64,000 nucleotides of DNA, from contig CM071568.1 in assembly GCA_036426205.1 (NCBI GenBank), positions 233,682,330-233,746,329 of the forward strand, in the 5' to 3' direction. Positions 33,935 to 45,250 of this stretch are shown here, piece by piece. Each line of letters starts with the position of its first letter. Within the stretch, counting starts at the first letter, position 1. Both the position numbers and the translations under genes were made by a program. The stretch comes from Ascaphus truei. Its lineage: Eukaryota; Chordata; Amphibia; Anura; Ascaphidae. The notes below the pieces were generated by a model, which was not told the DNA's origin, ran no database searches, and was given only the letters and a program-made list of their open reading frames with translations.

Positions 33935-34962
33935 ACACATAGTTACATAGTAACATAGTAGATGAGGTTGAAAAAAGACGTACATCCATCAAGTTCAACC
34001 CATGCTAAATTTAGACAACAGATACTTGATCCTATATCTATACTTACTTATTGATCCAGAGGAAGGCAAACAAAAAAAACCATTAAGGGGAATAATAAAT
34101 TCCTTCCTGGCTCCAAGAATTGGCAATCAGATTAATCCCTGGATCAACATCCTTCCCATGTTTTCTTATTTGGTATATCCCTGTATACCTTTCCTTTCTA
34201 AAAAGATGTTCAACCGTTCTTTGAAAAAATTTATTGTATCTGCCATCACAGTCTCCATGGGTAATGAATTCCACATTTTAACTGTCCTTACTGTAAAAAC
34301 CCTTTCCTTTGTTGCTGGTGAAATCTCCTTTCCTCCAACATAAAGGGATGCCCCCAAGTCATTTGTACTGCCCTTGGGATGAATTTGAAAGCTCCTTGTT
34401 CTGTCCACGAATATATTTGTATATAGTTATCATATCCCCTCTTAGACGCCTCTTTTCTAATGTAAATAAATCTAATTTAGCTAGCCTCTCCTCATAAGAT
34501 AGATTGTCCATCTCGTTTATTAATTTGTGGCTCTTCACTGCACTCTCTCTAGTTCCAGAATGTCTTTTCTAATGAGTGGTGCCCAAAATTGTGCTCCATA
34601 TTCAAGGTGTGGTCTTACTAATGCTTTGTAAAGGGGCATAATAATGTTTACTTCCCTTCCATCCATTGCCCGGTTAATGCAAGATAATATCTTGCTTGCC
34701 TTTGCAGCTACTGCATGACTTGGGGCACTATTGCTAAGCCTGCTGCCTACAAGCACTCCAAAATCCTTCTTCAAGGATTCCCCCAATTTATCCCCATTTA
34801 ATGTGTAAGTCGCCAGTTTATTCTTGCATCCCAAATGCATGACCCTACATTTATCTGTATTAAACCTCATCTGCCATTTACCTGCCCACGTTCCCTGTCT
34901 CTCCAAGTCCATCTGGAGAGAAATTATATCCTGCTCGGATTCTACTACCTTACACAATTCAG
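33935..34962 (-). pseudogene. CR1 LINE ORF2 C-terminus and 3' UTR
   Basis: The minus-strand frame from about 34,960 to 34,535 encodes the distal RT and thumb region of CR1: ESEQDIISLQMDLERQGTWA, then WQMRFNTDKCRVMHLG, YTLNGDKLGESLKKDFGVLV, and LYKALVRPHLEYGAQFWAPL. More degenerate sequence follows toward the 3' UTR, which ends near 33,935 with CTATGTTACTATGTAACTATG-like sequence on the sense strand. The upstream ORF2 (endonuclease and catalytic RT core) is missing because a PLE 3' end occupies 34,963-35,473. CR1 moves by target-primed reverse transcription; this copy is dead. Confidence 0.88.
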
Positions 34963-35473
34963 CCTGATGAAACCGGCAAGCCCGGAGAAACGCGTAGAGT
35001 GACGAGAAGTGCGTCAGACCTGACGTCATCTGCAACCCTGCCCGAGACCAGACTCTGCGATAGTGCGAGACGGGGAGGAGCGGTGAGGACGGTGCTGAGA
35101 GCAGAGAGAACGCCTAGTGATCCTGATCAACCGCAGCTCCATTTGTTTGTTCTTAAGCCATGAAAACCTTTTAAACCATGTGAGTGTATTTTCACTTTTG
35201 TGTGAGTGATAAATATTTTTATCAGTAAACACTATGTTGTATTTGTCTGCTTACCTAAGGAAGGTGACCTGACTCCAGAAGTGCACCATAGATTGCAACA
35301 GAGACCAAAAGACAACACACTACCAATTTTATTGGGACACACCTATTATTGGTTGGAAATTTGTGAGTACGCATTGCACAGAATTCAAGACTCACCCTAT
35401 GTTCACTGTGTTAACATATTGCACTATATTTTGTATGTTTTTTATTTTGCATACACCTGCGCTCCCCATGAGT
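34963..35473 (+). mobile_element. PLE 3' terminal region with hammerhead, embedded in CR1
   Basis: The block begins with a hammerhead core on the plus strand and ends CACCTGCGCTCCCCAT (about 35,455-35,470). Its complement resembles the terminus GGGGGAGCGCAGGTT at 38,094-38,108, the 3' end of the PLE pair at 38-43 kb. It replaces roughly 2 kb of CR1 ORF2, so it either inserted with a deletion or was joined during repair. No PLE protein is present. Confidence 0.65.
34964..34996 (+). ncRNA. Hammerhead ribozyme motif, core intact
   Basis: CTGATGA (34,964-34,970), stem II CCGG / CCGG (34,973-34,976 and 34,982-34,985), GAAA (34,987-34,990), then the perfect palindrome ACGCGT (34,990-34,995) in the stem III position, and A at the cleavage position. 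The upstream stem I strand is missing because the element junction with CR1 lies just before the core. Confidence 0.7.
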
Positions 35474-36690
35474 TTCAGTAATGCCTAGGATATCATACTG
35501 CTCCCTTGCAGCTATTAATTCAAGCATACATTTCAGTTTTTTTTTCAGCTTGTACTAATATGTTATCTGCTTCTTCCTTTCTGCGCTAACTTGGTTTACT
35601 CTTTAGAAATTTTCTAGTATTATCTGTATTTACTATTGGTGTCTCACTGCTTGTCGCATTTGCACATATTCTACCTCCAAAACCCCTTGTTTCCTCTTCT
35701 ACTGTATTTAGTTTGTTATCTGTTTAATTTCCCTCCCCTCTCCATCCTAGTTTAAACTCTCCTCCAACTATTTAATATTCTCCCCCCTAGCACAGAAGAT
35801 CCGTCTTCATTGAGGTGCAATCCATCCCTAGAATATAGATGAAACCTCTCAGAAAAGGAGTCCCAGTGCTCTAAAAACCCCAAACCCTCCTTCCTGCACC
35901 ACTTTCTTGGCCATGCATTAACCTCCCTAAGCTCTGACTGTCTCCCTGCGGTAGCGCATCGCACAGTATTTCAGAAAATACTGCCTTGGAGGTCCTTGCC
36001 CTAAGCTTTTGGCCTAGATCCCTGAAATCATTTTTTAGGACCCTCCATCTTTCTCTAACTTTGTCATTGGTGCCAACATGTACCAAGACTGCCGGGTCAA
36101 TCCCAGCCCCCCCCAACAATTTGTCTACCCGATCCGCAATTTGCCGAAACCGAGCACACGGGAAACAACAAACTGTTCGGTTCATGCGGTCATGGCAACA
36201 GATTGCCCTATCTACCTTCCTAATAATGAAGTCCCCTACCACCACAATCTTTCTTGGTATCTGAGCATCCTGAGTCCCCTCTGTGCTGGAGGAACTATTC
36301 CCCTGGCTGCTAGAGGAATCAGTCTCCCCCAGCCTTGCAATTTCTGCCCTGACACTCCCAATATCTTCACTCAACATGGCAAATCTATTGGGATGGGTCA
36401 GCTTAGAAATGACCTGCCTCTCCCTATTGCCCCTGCTTCCTCTTCTAACTGTTACCCAGCTACCTACCTGCTCCTCGCTAACAGTCCCACCATCTGCACC
36501 ACTAGACGAAGCAAGTGCCTGCTCAGTGAGCTCTAAAACCGTTTCAAGATTGCCAATGTCCCTCAATATTTCAAGTTGCCTATTCACATCAGCAATCTCT
36601 GACTCTAAAGAGACCACCCGCTCACTCTTCTCACAGCGGTATGCTCCTTGGAACAGCTGCTCCAAGTGCACATACATATGGCATGATAGG
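35474..36690 (-). pseudogene. CR1 ORF1 with SGNH-esterase domain, and the first residues of ORF2
   Basis: The main frame (36,677-35,871) has an N-terminal coiled-coil-like part (ESEIADVNRQLEIL), a Ser-rich linker, then an SGNH/GDSL hydrolase-like domain: block I reads VVVGDFIIR, block III reads HVGTND, and block V, after a frameshift near 35,900, reads SRDGLHLNEDG. The nucleophile position that should be Ser (GDS) is Phe here. ORF2 starts beyond 35,740, and its endonuclease opening (REQYDILGITETH) is visible at about 35,510-35,475, where the PLE block interrupts it. An esterase-type ORF1 is established for CR1-clade LINEs. The copy is inactive. Confidence 0.85.
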
Positions 36691-37206
36691 CTTAAGAATA
36701 GGGAGGAGACATTATATTCTGCCTAGCAACTTATGTTAGACAAAGAAAATCACATGTGTATAAAAAGCCTACTTGGGTCCTCCCCTTTAAGAGTCACTTG
36801 TTGACCCTCCTGTATGATCATTTAGTATACTATGCAATAAACTACTCATTATCTATGACCCATGTTTGTGATTTTGCAAACAACGACAACAAGCACTGTA
36901 CACTTTTTCGTATATTAAATCTAAAATAGAATAAGTACTGTCTTTGGTTTCTAATTGAACCGAGTACCTTTTTTAAGAGACTAACTGCATTTTCAGACAC
37001 ATTTTGCTACATTGAGTTTTTCAGGTAATCACATCTTTTTTCCAGTAAACAGGAGACCATAGACTCCTGAGGCTAATACCTTAAATGATTCTTGGTGATG
37101 GCAACATATTGTGGTATCGTGTTATGGTTTTAGGGTAGTTATTTCTCATTTCTAGTGAGAAACTCTGCGGGGAGGTATGTGAGTCAGCTGGATAGTTGGA
37201 TGTTTT
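36691..37206. other. No recognised gene or element
   Basis: AT-rich linker between the CR1 copy and the tandem repeat. Confidence 0.4.
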
Positions 37207-38871
37207 AACCCCTTTCACATAGACTGTCATGTGCCCACTGGTAGTGGCGTTCTTGACAACCATTCTTTTTATCTATTACCCCATTAGAAGAAGAAAAACA
37301 AAACCCATAAAGTTTCACCAATCAACTACTGATTTATAAAGATTTATAAATATATTTTAAAAATTCACGTAATATATACATTACCATTTCCCATACACCA
37401 TTCAGTGCGTCCTCCCCCAGTTCAAATGCCAAAAACTGCATCCAGTTACTGGGTAAGTAGATGCACTCACATTATATTTGGATACTGTTGGGTGGGATTA
37501 ATGAGGGATTGTGAGATCAAGATGACGAGGACAATGGATGCGTGAAACAGGGCCCTAGGCCAAAGCCAGACAATCACTTTGAGGGTCTGTTTTAAGAAAG
37601 TGGTCTAGCCAAGATGTGTGTTGGGAACTGGGGTTGAAACAGTTAAATGTGTAATGAGACTTTTTTTTTCCTGTGTGAAGGAGAGATCACATAGACTTTC
37701 ACATAGACTGTCATGTGCCCACAGGTAGTGGCATTCTTGACAACCAGGGAAAAATGAAAATAAATATTTTTACATATTACCCCATTAGAAGAAGAAAAAC
37801 AAAACCCATAAAGTTTCACCAATCAACTACTGATTTATAAAGATTTATAAATATATTTTAAAAATTCACGTAATATATACATTACCATTTCCCATACACC
37901 ATTCAGTGCGTCCTCCCCCAGTCCAAATGCCAAAAACTGCATCCAGATACTGGGTAAGTGGAGGCACTCACATTATATTTGAATACTGTTGGGTGGCATT
38001 AATGAGGGATTGTGAGATATGATGACGAGGACAGTGGATGCTGGAAACAGGGCCCTAGGCCAAAGCCAGACAATCACTTTGAGGCCACAAGTGTGGGGGA
38101 GCGCAGGTTCAATATGTAATAGAAAATGAATAAAACATAGTGCAAATACAGTTTGTAACCATCGAATATATTAGATACTCGATCAAAATGGAGACTCACG
38201 TGGTGTCAATCAAATAAAGGCGTTTCAGAGATCAGTGGCAATGAGCTTGACTCTGGTGTATGGAGAATGCAGGAACTTCAGTCAGATAAGATAGTATGGT
38301 GCAAGAAAAGGTAAGCGCAAACCCTATAATATATCAACAAATAAATCACAAAAAAATGATATCACCAAGAGGAGATGCTGCTGGTGTGAGGAATTTCACA
38401 ATCCCTCAATAGACAACAGGAGGAGTACACAGAGCGCAAGAACTCCTCTCGTGGGTAAATGGAAGTTCACAGGAATCAGATCAACATGTGTTAAAAGAAA
38501 AGAGAAAAAATCATGGTACAATACAGTTTAATTAACAAAAAAATCCTTTGAGCAGTGAGCTCCAGTACACTCACATGCTCCACGATCATTAAAAGCAGTT
38601 CAACCAACTCAGGGTTAGGAGCGACGCCCGCATAACAGCAAACACAGCTCACACGAATCCTCTGGATAGGGACAGTCTCCTCCGCATGAAAACAGCGTCT
38701 GACGTCACAAGACTTCCTCAGCTTTCTTCCAATGGTAAGGGGTTGTAGCAGGATACAGAGTCAGCGTCAGCGTTGAGATCTTTACAGCGGGAGAACAACT
38801 GGTTCGCAGAAAGCGGCAAGAGGCTCCACAAGGTTCCACACAGCTCACGGGTCACTGCGCAATTGAAATTA

Positions 38872-38913
38872 ACCCTACGCGTTTCATCCGGGTATTCAGA
38901 CTTCTTCAGGGGT
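38872..38913 (-). ncRNA. Hammerhead ribozyme motif, core intact
   Basis: On the minus strand: ACCC (38,913-38,910), CTGAAGA (38,909-38,903), stem II region (partly diverged; ACCCGGAT side kept), GAAA (38,885-38,882), the perfect palindrome ACGCGT (38,882-38,877), A, then GGGT (38,875-38,872) pairing with ACCC. Belongs to the second PLE of the pair. Confidence 0.72.
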
Positions 38914-39226
38914 GCATGGATACAGACTCATCTCAAGACATTAAATAGTCCCCAAAAGGGGAGGGGAAAGGGTGGGTGCAACACATCATAGCACAAGCCA
39001 TGCCCACAATGCAGAGATGTACACATACAGATAGCAGCCAATGTTAAATAGACACAAATAATGTATAATGGTACAAATACACAAAATTTATATAATAAAA
39101 AATATATACATAGAATTTATATAATAAAAATATAATAAAATATGTATATGCAAATAGACAATTAATACAATAAGGATCCAGATAGGACCTAAGTGGAGAC
39201 AAAAAGGAAAATCAGCACAAGTAGTA

Positions 39227-39545
39227 TTATAAAAATGTCATACAATAAAAATCAATGTATAAACGTATAAAAATAACGTATATTAAAAGTTGATATAAAA
39301 AGGATGTCAATCTACTGTATGTGCCCATAACAAGTATAGAAACACACATATGAACATCAATGTAAAAAGGAAACCAGATCAATATCGATGTTAAGACCTC
39401 TTGGCTTAAGTGTACGTAATTTATGTATTCAGAAGGTTTCTTTTTGGGAAATCTCCTGGATACGGTTACCTCCTCTCCAATGTGGAGTGACCAAATCAAT
39501 GCCTAAATAACTCAGACACTCAGGGTTTGAGCCATGGAACTCTTT
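39227..39545 (-). pseudogene. C-terminus of a second, distinct PLE
   Basis: Read through frameshifts, the minus strand gives LGIDLVTPHWRGG, QKETFWIHKLRTLKPRGLNI and DLVSF, which aligns with the GIY-YIG C-terminus of the neighbouring PLE (IEHVTPHWRGG) but differs at many positions. It is therefore a different PLE copy or subfamily joined downstream of the first. The join lies near 39,550-39,565, where AGATAAGATAGTATG resembles 38,286-38,300. Confidence 0.75.
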
Positions 39546-39891
39546 AAAAGATAAGATAGTATGCGGTGTCACTCAGGGATATTCACCAATCACCATAGCG
39601 TAATCCAGTACAAGGAATGATTTTATAGAAACAATTTAAAAATGAACACTTACACAGTGTCATACGAAATAGGACACATAAAATGCTGATGTCATCAGAT
39701 TGGGTTGCTCCCCGCTACCTCCGTCACAGACTTCTCTGCTTCAGCTCACCGCTGTCCGCATCAGTCGTGAAGCTGCAGGTAAGTATCCTGATGATAGGAG
39801 GGTCTTTGTGCCAGTTCTCCCATCTAAGGAACAGCTCGGTGCAACATCCAAAGGGGAGCGGTGTGGAGCCTTCTGAGGACGTCACGCAAGC

Positions 39892-39933
39892 GACTCTACG
39901 CATTTCACTAGGCGTGTATCTTCGTCAGGAGTC
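39892..39933 (-). ncRNA. Hammerhead ribozyme motif, core intact with 5-bp stem I
   Basis: On the minus strand: GACTC (39,933-39,929), CTGACGA (39,928-39,922), a weak stem II (39,921-39,907), GAAA (39,906-39,903), ATGCGT in the stem III position (39,903-39,898, palindromic with one G-U pair), A at the cleavage position, then GAGTC (39,896-39,892), which pairs perfectly with the first GACTC. It is the best stem I in the window. It lies ~260 bp downstream of the first PLE's stop. Confidence 0.75.
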
Positions 39934-40194
39934 ATGGTTACCTTACAGAGGCCTCGCCTAATAATACCCTGAACAGAAGGCTAATTGGCTGAAAGATTAG
40001 CCAATGGTGATGGTGATTCAGACAAGGGAACATCCCAAGTCTGCCAAATGCAAAATATAATCTATACTAAGAATAACGGAGTTATATCGGCGCAATGGAA
40101 ACAGAGATACAAGGGGAAAAAAGAGAGAGGGGAGGAGGGAACATGACAAATTTGATATAAAACATTAATCATAAAAACGGTATAATGTCAATAT

Positions 40195-40874
40195 CTATAT
40201 TAAGGCCCCTTGGTGTCCTCGATCTAATTCTATGAATCCAAAAGGTCTCTCTTTTGGCAAGGTTTTGTCACCACCTCTCCAATGGGGTGTGACATGTTCA
40301 ATTCCCCTATAAGTGAGTAGACTAGGGTCTGAATTATGGAACAATTCAAAGTGTTTAGGAACACTATGGGTTTGTAGTTTGCGTCTAATATTACCCATAT
40401 GTTCCATAATTCTCACCTTCAGGGGTCTTGTAGTTCTTCCAATGTATTGCATTTTACATGGACATTCAATCATGTAAATTACATGATCTGTTTTACAGTT
40501 AATAAATTGGGTCATGTCAAACTTTTTCCCTGTGGTATAAGAAGAGACGTTAATTTTTCGTTGGAGCCTGAAGTACAGACTTTGCAATTCCCGCATTTAA
40601 AAAACCCTATTGGTATTTTGAGCCAATGTTCTTTCTTGTTTTCTAAAATTTTAAAAGTACTAGGAGCAAGTTTACTTTTAAGGTTATTTGCCTTTTTGAA
40701 GATGACATGAGCACGGTCTGGAATTTCATTAGCAAGTATAGGATAATTTTTTAATATATGCCAATGTTTGTTAACGATTGTTGCTATTTTAGTGGCTTCA
40801 CTATTATATTGAGTCATAAAAGTAGTCTGGTAATCTTTTTCTTTTGAAACTTTCCTAACTCTTTCTGGGTGCAA
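40195..40874 (-). pseudogene. PLE linker and GIY-YIG endonuclease
   Basis: The frame 40,874-40,512 holds the RT thumb/linker with a Cys motif (KCGNCKVCTSG). The frame 40,596-40,195 holds the GIY-YIG domain: VIYMIECPCKMQYIGRTTR, then LKVRIMEHMGNI, then the His-containing SVPKHFELFHN and the C-terminal WRGGDKTL. The two overlap by frameshift near 40,550. The nuclease core residues appear intact. Confidence 0.9.
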
Positions 40875-40955
40875 TAGTTCATTTTTATCTAAACAGTTAG
40901 TTTTTTCTACTGCTTCTGAAATAGTATTGGGGTTATATTCTTTTTTTTGAAATTT

Positions 40956-41729
40956 CTAAATCAAAATTTCTGACTGTTCTTTATATATGTCCAAATCAGT
41001 ACAGCTCCTTCTAATTCGTCTTAGTTGACCATAGGGAATATTCGAGACCCATCTAGGATGGTGAGAGCTCTTTTTATGAATATAGTTATTTCCATCTACA
41101 TCTTTAAAAAAGGTTTTGGTCTTAATGAGCCCTTTATTAATATACACTTCAAGGTCTAAAAATTCAATATTGGTTCTACTATATTTAGAAGAAAATTTCA
41201 GATTTAGATCATTATTATTAATATATGTAAAGAAATGTAGAAGTTTGTGTTCATCCCCCTCCCAAATCAGAAACAGATCATCAACGTATCTTTTATAGAG
41301 GACCAGATTTGCACCAAACTCATGTTGCGACCACACATGGTCATTTTCCCAAATTCCCATGAAGAGGTTTGTGTAACTTGGTGCAAATCTGGTCCCCATT
41401 GCAGTCCCACAGACTTGGAGGAAATATTCCTTATCAAACCAGAAATAATTATGACTCAATATAAAGGAAATACCTTCCAGGATGAAATCAGTTTGTATAC
41501 TATTCATATTAGGATATAGAGAGAATTCTCTTTATTGCTTTAAGTCCCTGCTCATGTTTAATAGAGGTATAAAGTGATGATACATCACTAGTTACAAAAA
41601 TATAATTATCTTTCCATTCGATATTTTCCAAAATGGCAAGAATCTCTGTAGTATCTTTCAGATGTGATTTATTTTTATAACATATTTTTGAAGTATAATA
41701 TCTAAATAAGAAGACAAATTTGATGTCAA
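40956..41729 (-). pseudogene. PLE reverse transcriptase palm
   Basis: Motif A reads TSDVSSLYTSIKHEQGL at about 41,595-41,545, just outside the open frame that starts at 41,507. The GTAMGTRFAPSYTNLFMG block, motif C YKRYVDDLFLIWEGDE, and the FLDLEVYINKG and RRIRRSCTDL blocks follow in the frame 41,507-40,956. The catalytic aspartates are kept; a frame break near 41,510 separates motif A from motif C. Confidence 0.9.
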
Positions 41730-42520
41730 TTAATTAATCCCAGCGATTATAGGTCTACCTGGGGTGTTTCTAATGTATTTATGGATTTTGGGCAAAAAAA
41801 TAAATAAAGGTAATAATCGATGTTTGTTAAACATAAAATTAAACTCTTCTTCCTTTAAAATACCTAACTCTTTGCCTTTGATCAACAAAGTCTCTAATTC
41901 AGACAGAAATTCTCCTGTGGGATCTTTCGATAATTTTACATATGTATCTTTATCATTTAGAATTCTTGCCGCTTCACCCACGTAAAAACTTCTGTCCATG
42001 ACAACCCCCCCCTTGTCTGCCTGTTTGATAATGATATATTTATTCTCCATTAATACCTTAAGGTCATCTCTTTCAGGTTGTGTAAGATTATAATAAGTTT
42101 TCTTTTAATTGGAAACCAAATCTTCAAAATCTTTACTAATTAACTGGTAAAAGACCTCTAGATTTTGCCCCTTTGAAAAACTGGGAAAAAGGTAGACTTA
42201 GGTCGTAAATTTGTATGAATGAATTTGTCAACAGCTGGATTATCAGCATTCTGAAGGATACTATTTTGTTTGCTCCCAGATAAAAAATGTCTCTTTAATG
42301 TGAGTTTTCTGAGAAATCTATTAGCATCTAAAAAAAGGTTAAAATTATAATGGCCCATAGTTGGCGCAAACGTTAAGCCCTTGGAAATCAGTCTAGTATC
42401 TGTGTCACTAAGTGTAACACCACTGATATTAAAAATATTATTTGTGGTTAGTGATCTAGTATTCTTTGGACTTTTCCTCTGTCTACCTCCTCTTCTTCCG
42501 CTGAATCTCTCTTTCTGCAC
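41730..42520 (-). pseudogene. PLE reverse transcriptase fingers region
   Basis: The frames 42,520-42,158 and 42,050-41,730 together give the N-terminal RT part. Visible blocks are GVTLSDTDTRLISKGLTFAP (a PLE signature), IIIKQADKGGVVMD, LLPLFIFLPKIHKYI, and GRPIIAGIN. These correspond to the fingers motifs that contact primer and template. At least one frameshift lies near 42,100. Confidence 0.85.
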
Positions 42521-43131
42521 ATGCCCTGATCTTGATCTCGGTTTGTCAGGGGGGCATATCTGTTCTGAGTCTCACAAAAATTGGAAGACTGTCTCTTTTC
42601 TAAAAAAAGAGATATGTTTATTATTTTTATTTCTGGCTCCTCCCTGTACTTCTGTGTATCCTGAGGCTTCATGTCCTTTCTCCGTTTCTCTTTCTTTGGA
42701 ACTATGATAGAGACCTTCCTAGGTCTATCTGACCTCTCTGACCTTTCTGTTTTTGATTTGCTGGAGACAGGAGAATGAGGATTATTATCTTCCCTATCAG
42801 TTCTTTTCGGAGATCTAGAATATGATTCTGATTTTTTCTCATATTTCTTTTCATGTTTATTTAAGTCATTTGTTGAACTATCTCTCCTTTCTGATTTATG
42901 GGGGTATTTCTTATTATTATTACTATTATTGGGTCTATATGGTTCTGTTTGTCCAAAAGTTCTTACTTTACCCCAATTTTTATAGTTTCCTCTTTGATAA
43001 TCCTCCTCATCACGTAATAATTTTTTCTTCTTACCTGTCGCTATATCATTTTTTAAATCCTCTATTTTCTTTTGGAGTTCTCTATCATTCTTCCTAAAAT
43101 GATTTGTTTTATCATGGGGGTTTAATTTCAC
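42448..43131 (-). pseudogene. PLE charged linker region
   Basis: A Lys/Arg/Glu/Ser-rich, probably disordered segment (KKIEDLKNDIATGKKKKLL, SERRDSSTNDLNKHEKK, KTERSERSDRPRKVSI). It lies in order between the N-terminal motif and the RT fingers of the same element. A Ser/Arg-rich basic linker may bind RNA (inference). Confidence 0.65.
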
Positions 43132-43263
43132 CTTGGCTAGGTTAATTTCTTCATCTAATTTTTTTAATTTTTGGTATGTTGAGATATAATCAACCGCATA
43201 AGATCATTAGAACAATCATCCAAGAGTTTATGCCATTGTTTATTTAAGTTCACATCATCAGTA

Positions 43264-43467
43264 TCACATGTAGGATTTTCTTAATAATCTTAATCCTCTA
43301 GGAATTATATTTTCCCTTAGATATTTTTCTAGGAAAAGCAGGCCAAGCCATTTTCTAGTGTCTTTAATCATTAATCTTTCTAGTTTTAAAAATTCTAGAT
43401 CTAAATCATCATCTACTTTAGGAACACCTTCTTCTTGTATTTCATCATTAGCAAAGAAAGAACCCAA
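43264..43467 (-). pseudogene. PLE N-terminal segment
   Basis: Encodes an acidic stretch (VPKVDDDLDLEFLKLERLM) followed by the LLFLEKYLRENIIPRGLRLL motif, parallel to the IPRG motif in the 12.8-13.1 kb fragment. This region lies upstream of the PLE RT; its function is unknown to me. A frameshift separates it from the next segment. Confidence 0.7.
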
Positions 43468-44115
43468 TCTATTCTGTCTAGAGAGTCTCTTCAGAAAAAC
43501 AATAGGAGTATTCGTCTCCTACATATTAGTAATCAAAGTACAATAAAACTAGTGCAGCCTTAAACCTAATCACTTTGAGGGTCTGTTTTTAGAAAGTGGT
43601 CTAGTCAAGATGTGTGTTGGGAAATGGGGATGAAACAGTTAATATGTATGAGAGTTGTATTAGAGTTTGCAAAAACATGTTGTGAAGAAAATAGAACTGC
43701 CATTTTCTGGTATGTGCTGCACTTAGTTGCCTAGAAAACCACATCCGCACTCAGAGCAGATACTGTAGGCTACTGCTTGTAGAATCTATGATTTAGAAAA
43801 AAAAAACATGTTTGGTCATAATTATGAAGTGGGTGAAAGTTAAACATTTTGTTGCACCTATGTGAGCACACCACGTGAGCAGAAACAGAATATGAAGGTG
43901 GGGTCAGGTTAGTACAGAAAGAAAGACCGTATATGGTGATAATTGCATTTACAGGTCACCTGACACTTTTTGCTTCACACTGTCCTGTAATTAAACACTG
44001 ATTTTCTTATCTGTTGTAGCTTTTTCCCCTTTGTGAAGGAGAGATCAACCCTGTGATCAATAAAATCATCTTTGTTTCAAACTTCCCGCATCTCAGCCGT
44101 GACAGATTTGTCTCC

Positions 44116-45250
44116 TAACAGATACATAAAAAAGGGACTTATAAATTATGAAAACATTTTTTATATATAATATGTACCTACAGTAAATAGTAACCCATTG
44201 ATAATAAACCTATTGTTAAGTACTGTGACGTATAAAATTGCAAATACATCCAAGGCTCAATATACAAGAATCCATCAAAGTCAGAAGATTGTACAACGAC
44301 TATTGTTATACAGATCTTTATATTCTAATTAGCAAACAAGTAAGGGGAAAATCATCATTCCAACCTTGGGGCATTTGTGTACACAATGTAAAAATCCAGA
44401 ATGTCTCCCTGCATAAGAGTTGCAAATGATTGATCCCTTCTCTATTGGATAGCATGACATGCTCAATACCTTATGCCCATATCTGTGTAACGTTATGTTT
44501 CATTTGCTGATAATGCTGTATCAATTCAGTATTGTCCCTCCCAAATATAATCAGGGATTTATGCTCACTAAGGCTTAAGTTTACAGGATGTCTGTCACAT
44601 GTAAACCAGCCCACTCTGACATTTCAGTAAATAAACCAGATTAGTTTTACTACACAAGATATTACCTTTTATCAAAATGGGTGTATCTTAGTGAAGATGG
44701 TAAAATAAGCCCCTAGTTTAAGATTGTTACAAATGATAGAATTGCAAAACCTAAATTACCATTGGGTCTGTTAAATTCGAATTGTTGTGTAATAATGTTA
44801 GTCATCTGTTTAAAACTAAATAATCCCTCAAGTTATTTGTTCTATTACATGCAATAATTGGTTTATGCCTACTGTACATACCTTTGCAAATGATGCATCA
44901 GATTGTAAAATTCTCCAATGTTTCTTGATATACCATCAAGTATTATGACTACTGTATGGATTTAGAAAAAGCAGAGGACCCCAATGTGACATCCAACAAG
45001 ACAAATCATATAGAAATACTTCTTCTCTGTTCTTTTCTCATAAGTGAGGGTCACTTAGTTACATTCTTGGGTCAAAGCATTTGTAAGCTTGCAGACAATG
45101 TCAAGGTGTGACTCTTTTTCTGCAAGTTGTAACACTATCTCTACAAACGTTCTCTTTACCTCTCAAATATGGGGGAAAAGTCTTAATAGACTGGTCATTC
45201 ACAGCTGCATCTCAGGATTTACTAGTTAAAGATGGACAGGGAAAGCTTGG
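44116..45250. other. No recognised gene or element
   Basis: AT-rich, with no protein-like frames. Confidence 0.45.

Larger units (their letters stand above)
38084..43567 (-). mobile_element. Double PLE insertion (5.5 kb) with 12-bp TSD
   Basis: Bounded by AATCACTTTGAG at 38,072-38,083 and 43,568-43,579. The same site without insertion is present in copy A (37,572-37,583, followed by GGTCTG), so the boundaries are solid. Inside, on the minus strand, a long PLE coding region (43,470-40,195) is followed by a hammerhead near 39,900. Then come a second, different PLE C-terminus (39,545-39,227), another hammerhead near 38,890, and a ~800-bp 3' tail. One TSD pair therefore encloses two PLE 3' ends in tandem. 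Confidence 0.9.
37207..44115. repeat. Tandemly duplicated repeat, second copy split by a PLE pair
   Basis: Copy A is 37,207-37,696. Copy B is 37,697-38,083 plus 43,580-44,115. Both contain TTTCACATAGACTGTCATGT, ATTACCCCATTAGAAGAAG, CATTCAGTGCGTCCTCCCCC and AGGCCAAAGCCAGACAATCA in the same order. Copy A is shorter: it lacks ~370 bp that copy B keeps at 43,660-44,030. Copy B ends near AATAAAATC and CAGCCGTGACAGATTTGTCTC (44,060-44,117), which looks like an LTR end, but I could not confirm LTR structure. Confidence 0.75.
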
